14,603 nucleotides of DNA from Holdemanella hominis (GTDB lineage: Bacteria > Bacillota_I > Bacilli_A > Erysipelotrichales > Erysipelotrichaceae), in contig NZ_JACRWH010000056.1 of NCBI RefSeq assembly GCF_014306155.1, positions 1-14,603 of the forward strand, read 5' to 3'. Position 1 is the first letter of the stretch; the number at the start of each line of letters is the position of its first letter. The notes under the pieces are model-generated. The model made no database searches, was not told the origin of the DNA, and saw only the letters and a program-made list of their open reading frames with translations. Shown piece after piece: positions 13,615 through 14,603 of this stretch. A program made the position numbers and the translations under genes.

Positions 13615-14530
13615 GATGACCTTATGTTCTAGCCACTTATTTGATTTAAAACGAGCTAAGAAAATAAATGAGCGTACTGTTCAATCAGATCCCATACCAA
13701 TCCATACAGCTAATGGGCCCATATGGAATTGATGGACTAAAAAGATTGTGACTACAACTCTGCAGATCCACATAGATAGAGTGGATGTGATCATACTAAA
13801 TTTGACATCACCAGCAGCTCTTAGGCCATAGCCTGGTAAGAATGAGGGTGTCCAGAATATCATTTTGTATGTGAAGACAATGCGTGTTAACCAAATGGCT
13901 AGTTTGGCACTTTCTGGCTCCATTCTAGCAAGACTAGTGATTTGTTGAATTGGAAACATGATTATTGCACAACATATAATGCAGGCTATCCATGCATATT
14001 TTGTGAGTAAGATTGTATAGTGTTTCGCTTGTTCGTATTCTTTAGCACCTACACATTTTCCTACGACAGTCATCATACCAAGTCCAATACCGATGCTTGC
14101 TTGACATGCAAAACTTTCTAGCATGGCCACCATGACTTGGGCGGCAATGGCGGTTGATCCCATTGTGGATACAGTGGATTGAATGACGAGTTTTCCAAAT
14201 TGAAACATACCATTTTCAATGCCGGTTGGAATACCTGTTTTTAATATTTTTGTGATTGTTTCAATTTCTGGTCGGATACTTAAATAGGAATCAATATATA
14301 AATCTTGTTTGGGCTGTTTTAAAAGGATCAGGATAATAAGGGCACTGATGATTCTTGATAGTAATGTAGATCGGGCAGCTCCGGCTACGCCTAAGCTTAG
14401 GGTAAAGATGAAGAATACATTCCTATAATGTTTAATGTGAGTACCCATCTAACGACTCCATGCACTAAATAGACATCGATATCGTCAATATAACAGGTAC
14501 TATATCCTTGTACAAAGGATGGTGCTCGTT
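13615..14530 (-). pseudogene. MATE family efflux transporter, truncated and frameshifted
   Basis: The long open part (14448-13681, 255 codons) is the C-terminal two thirds of a MATE antiporter: LGVAGAARSTLLSRI, GIPTGIENGMFQFGKL, then FWTPSFLPGYGLRAAGDVKF and a final WIGMGSD. It stops at TGA (13681-13683), where family members usually have Trp (DWxxR). In-frame sequence after it still reads TVRSFIFLARF...KWLEHKVI, the normal family ending. Upstream of 14448 the family sequence is split over frames: NVFFIF (main frame), VLTLNIIG (next frame), VPVILTISMS (another frame) and APSFVQGYS near 14523-14498. The first roughly 130-150 residues are absent and the sequence changes at about 14530, where a plus-strand ORF starts. 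So it carries at least two frameshifts, one nonsense mutation and a 5' deletion. MATE proteins export cationic drugs in exchange for Na+ or H+; this copy should be inactive. Confidence 0.85.
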
Positions 14531-14603
14531 ATGTATTACAAAAGAAATAATAAACGTTTGTCTGTTAGTGGTCGTGGAGACTATATGTCTACTTCTGATT
14601 TCA
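14531..14603 (+). CDS. Start of an unrecognised gene, cut by the window edge
   Basis: An ATG at 14531 opens a frame of at least 24 codons (MYYKRNNKRLSVSGRGDYMS...) running off the window. AAAGGATGG (14514-14522) could be its ribosome binding site with 8-11 nt spacing, but that stretch also belongs to the MATE remnant on the other strand. The product is basic and not recognised. It could be a real gene whose arrival truncated the MATE gene, or chance. Confidence 0.4.
   Translation, partial: MYYKRNNKRLSVSGRGDYMSTSDF

Noticed and set aside
14504..14520. Hairpin ATCCTT-GTACA-AAGGAT that could hide the ribosome binding site of the right-edge ORF
   Set aside because: The sequence is explained as MATE coding remnant (SFVQG region), so the palindrome is probably chance.
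7082..14603. UGA read as tryptophan (or selenocysteine), because two frames stop at UGA in otherwise coding sequence
   Set aside because: The same membrane-protein gene also has an in-frame TAG and a frameshift, and the MATE gene has frameshifts. Intact genes use TGG for Trp, and the LoaP-like and esterase genes end at TGA. Decay explains all cases.
1..14603. CRISPR arrays, tRNA or rRNA genes, prophage or a defence system
   Set aside because: No regularly spaced repeats, no cloverleaf with CCA-type ends, and no phage or recognisable defence proteins were seen; the Fic remnant lacks its catalytic core and has no antitoxin-like partner.

Overview
The window looks like chromosomal DNA of a low-GC Gram-positive bacterium, most likely an Erysipelotrichia-type gut Bacillota. 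Reasons: AT-rich codon use, strong Shine-Dalgarno sites, a T-box leader before alaS, an ECF vitamin transporter subunit, a LoaP-like NusG paralogue, a LemA/DUF2207 pair and TypA. The order-level placement is inference from the flavour of the proteins, not from a search.

Left edge (1-1000): a Rho-independent terminator, then the 3' stump of a group II intron (maturase C-terminus, domain V, domain VI). The stump runs into the 3' end of a minus-strand ECF S-component gene, whose last codons come from intron sequence. Divergent from it is a MocR-type regulator (1002-2282). This pair is a plausible vitamin B6 uptake and control unit, but the regulator has Arg where the PLP lysine should be.

Centre-left (2257-6996): an extended -10 promoter inside the end of the regulator gene drives an alanine T-box leader and alaS. 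After the alaS terminator come a small acidic protein of unknown function, a LoaP-like antiterminator gene with a near-consensus promoter, and a secreted, anchored 3D-domain (cell-wall) protein with a structured 5' UTR.

Centre (7050-10490): a minus-strand membrane-protein gene is broken by three stops and a frameshift. Next is the translationally coupled lemA-DUF2207 pair, followed by a 126-bp inverted-repeat element that holds two back-to-back hairpin terminators.

Right (10537-14603): typA/bipA (minus) is divergent from an esterase gene. The esterase gene overlaps by four bases a Fic gene that has lost its catalytic middle. A MATE efflux gene (minus) is N-terminally truncated, frameshifted and ends at a UGA. 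A short unrecognised ORF starts at the right edge.

The general picture is a core-gene neighbourhood (alaS, typA, lemA) with an unusual density of decaying accessory genes: intron, membrane protein, Fic and MATE. I see no CRISPR array, phage or defence island. The least explained pieces are the lysine-less MocR/ECF pair, the LoaP-like factor whose target is not obvious, and the 126-bp palindromic element after DUF2207.
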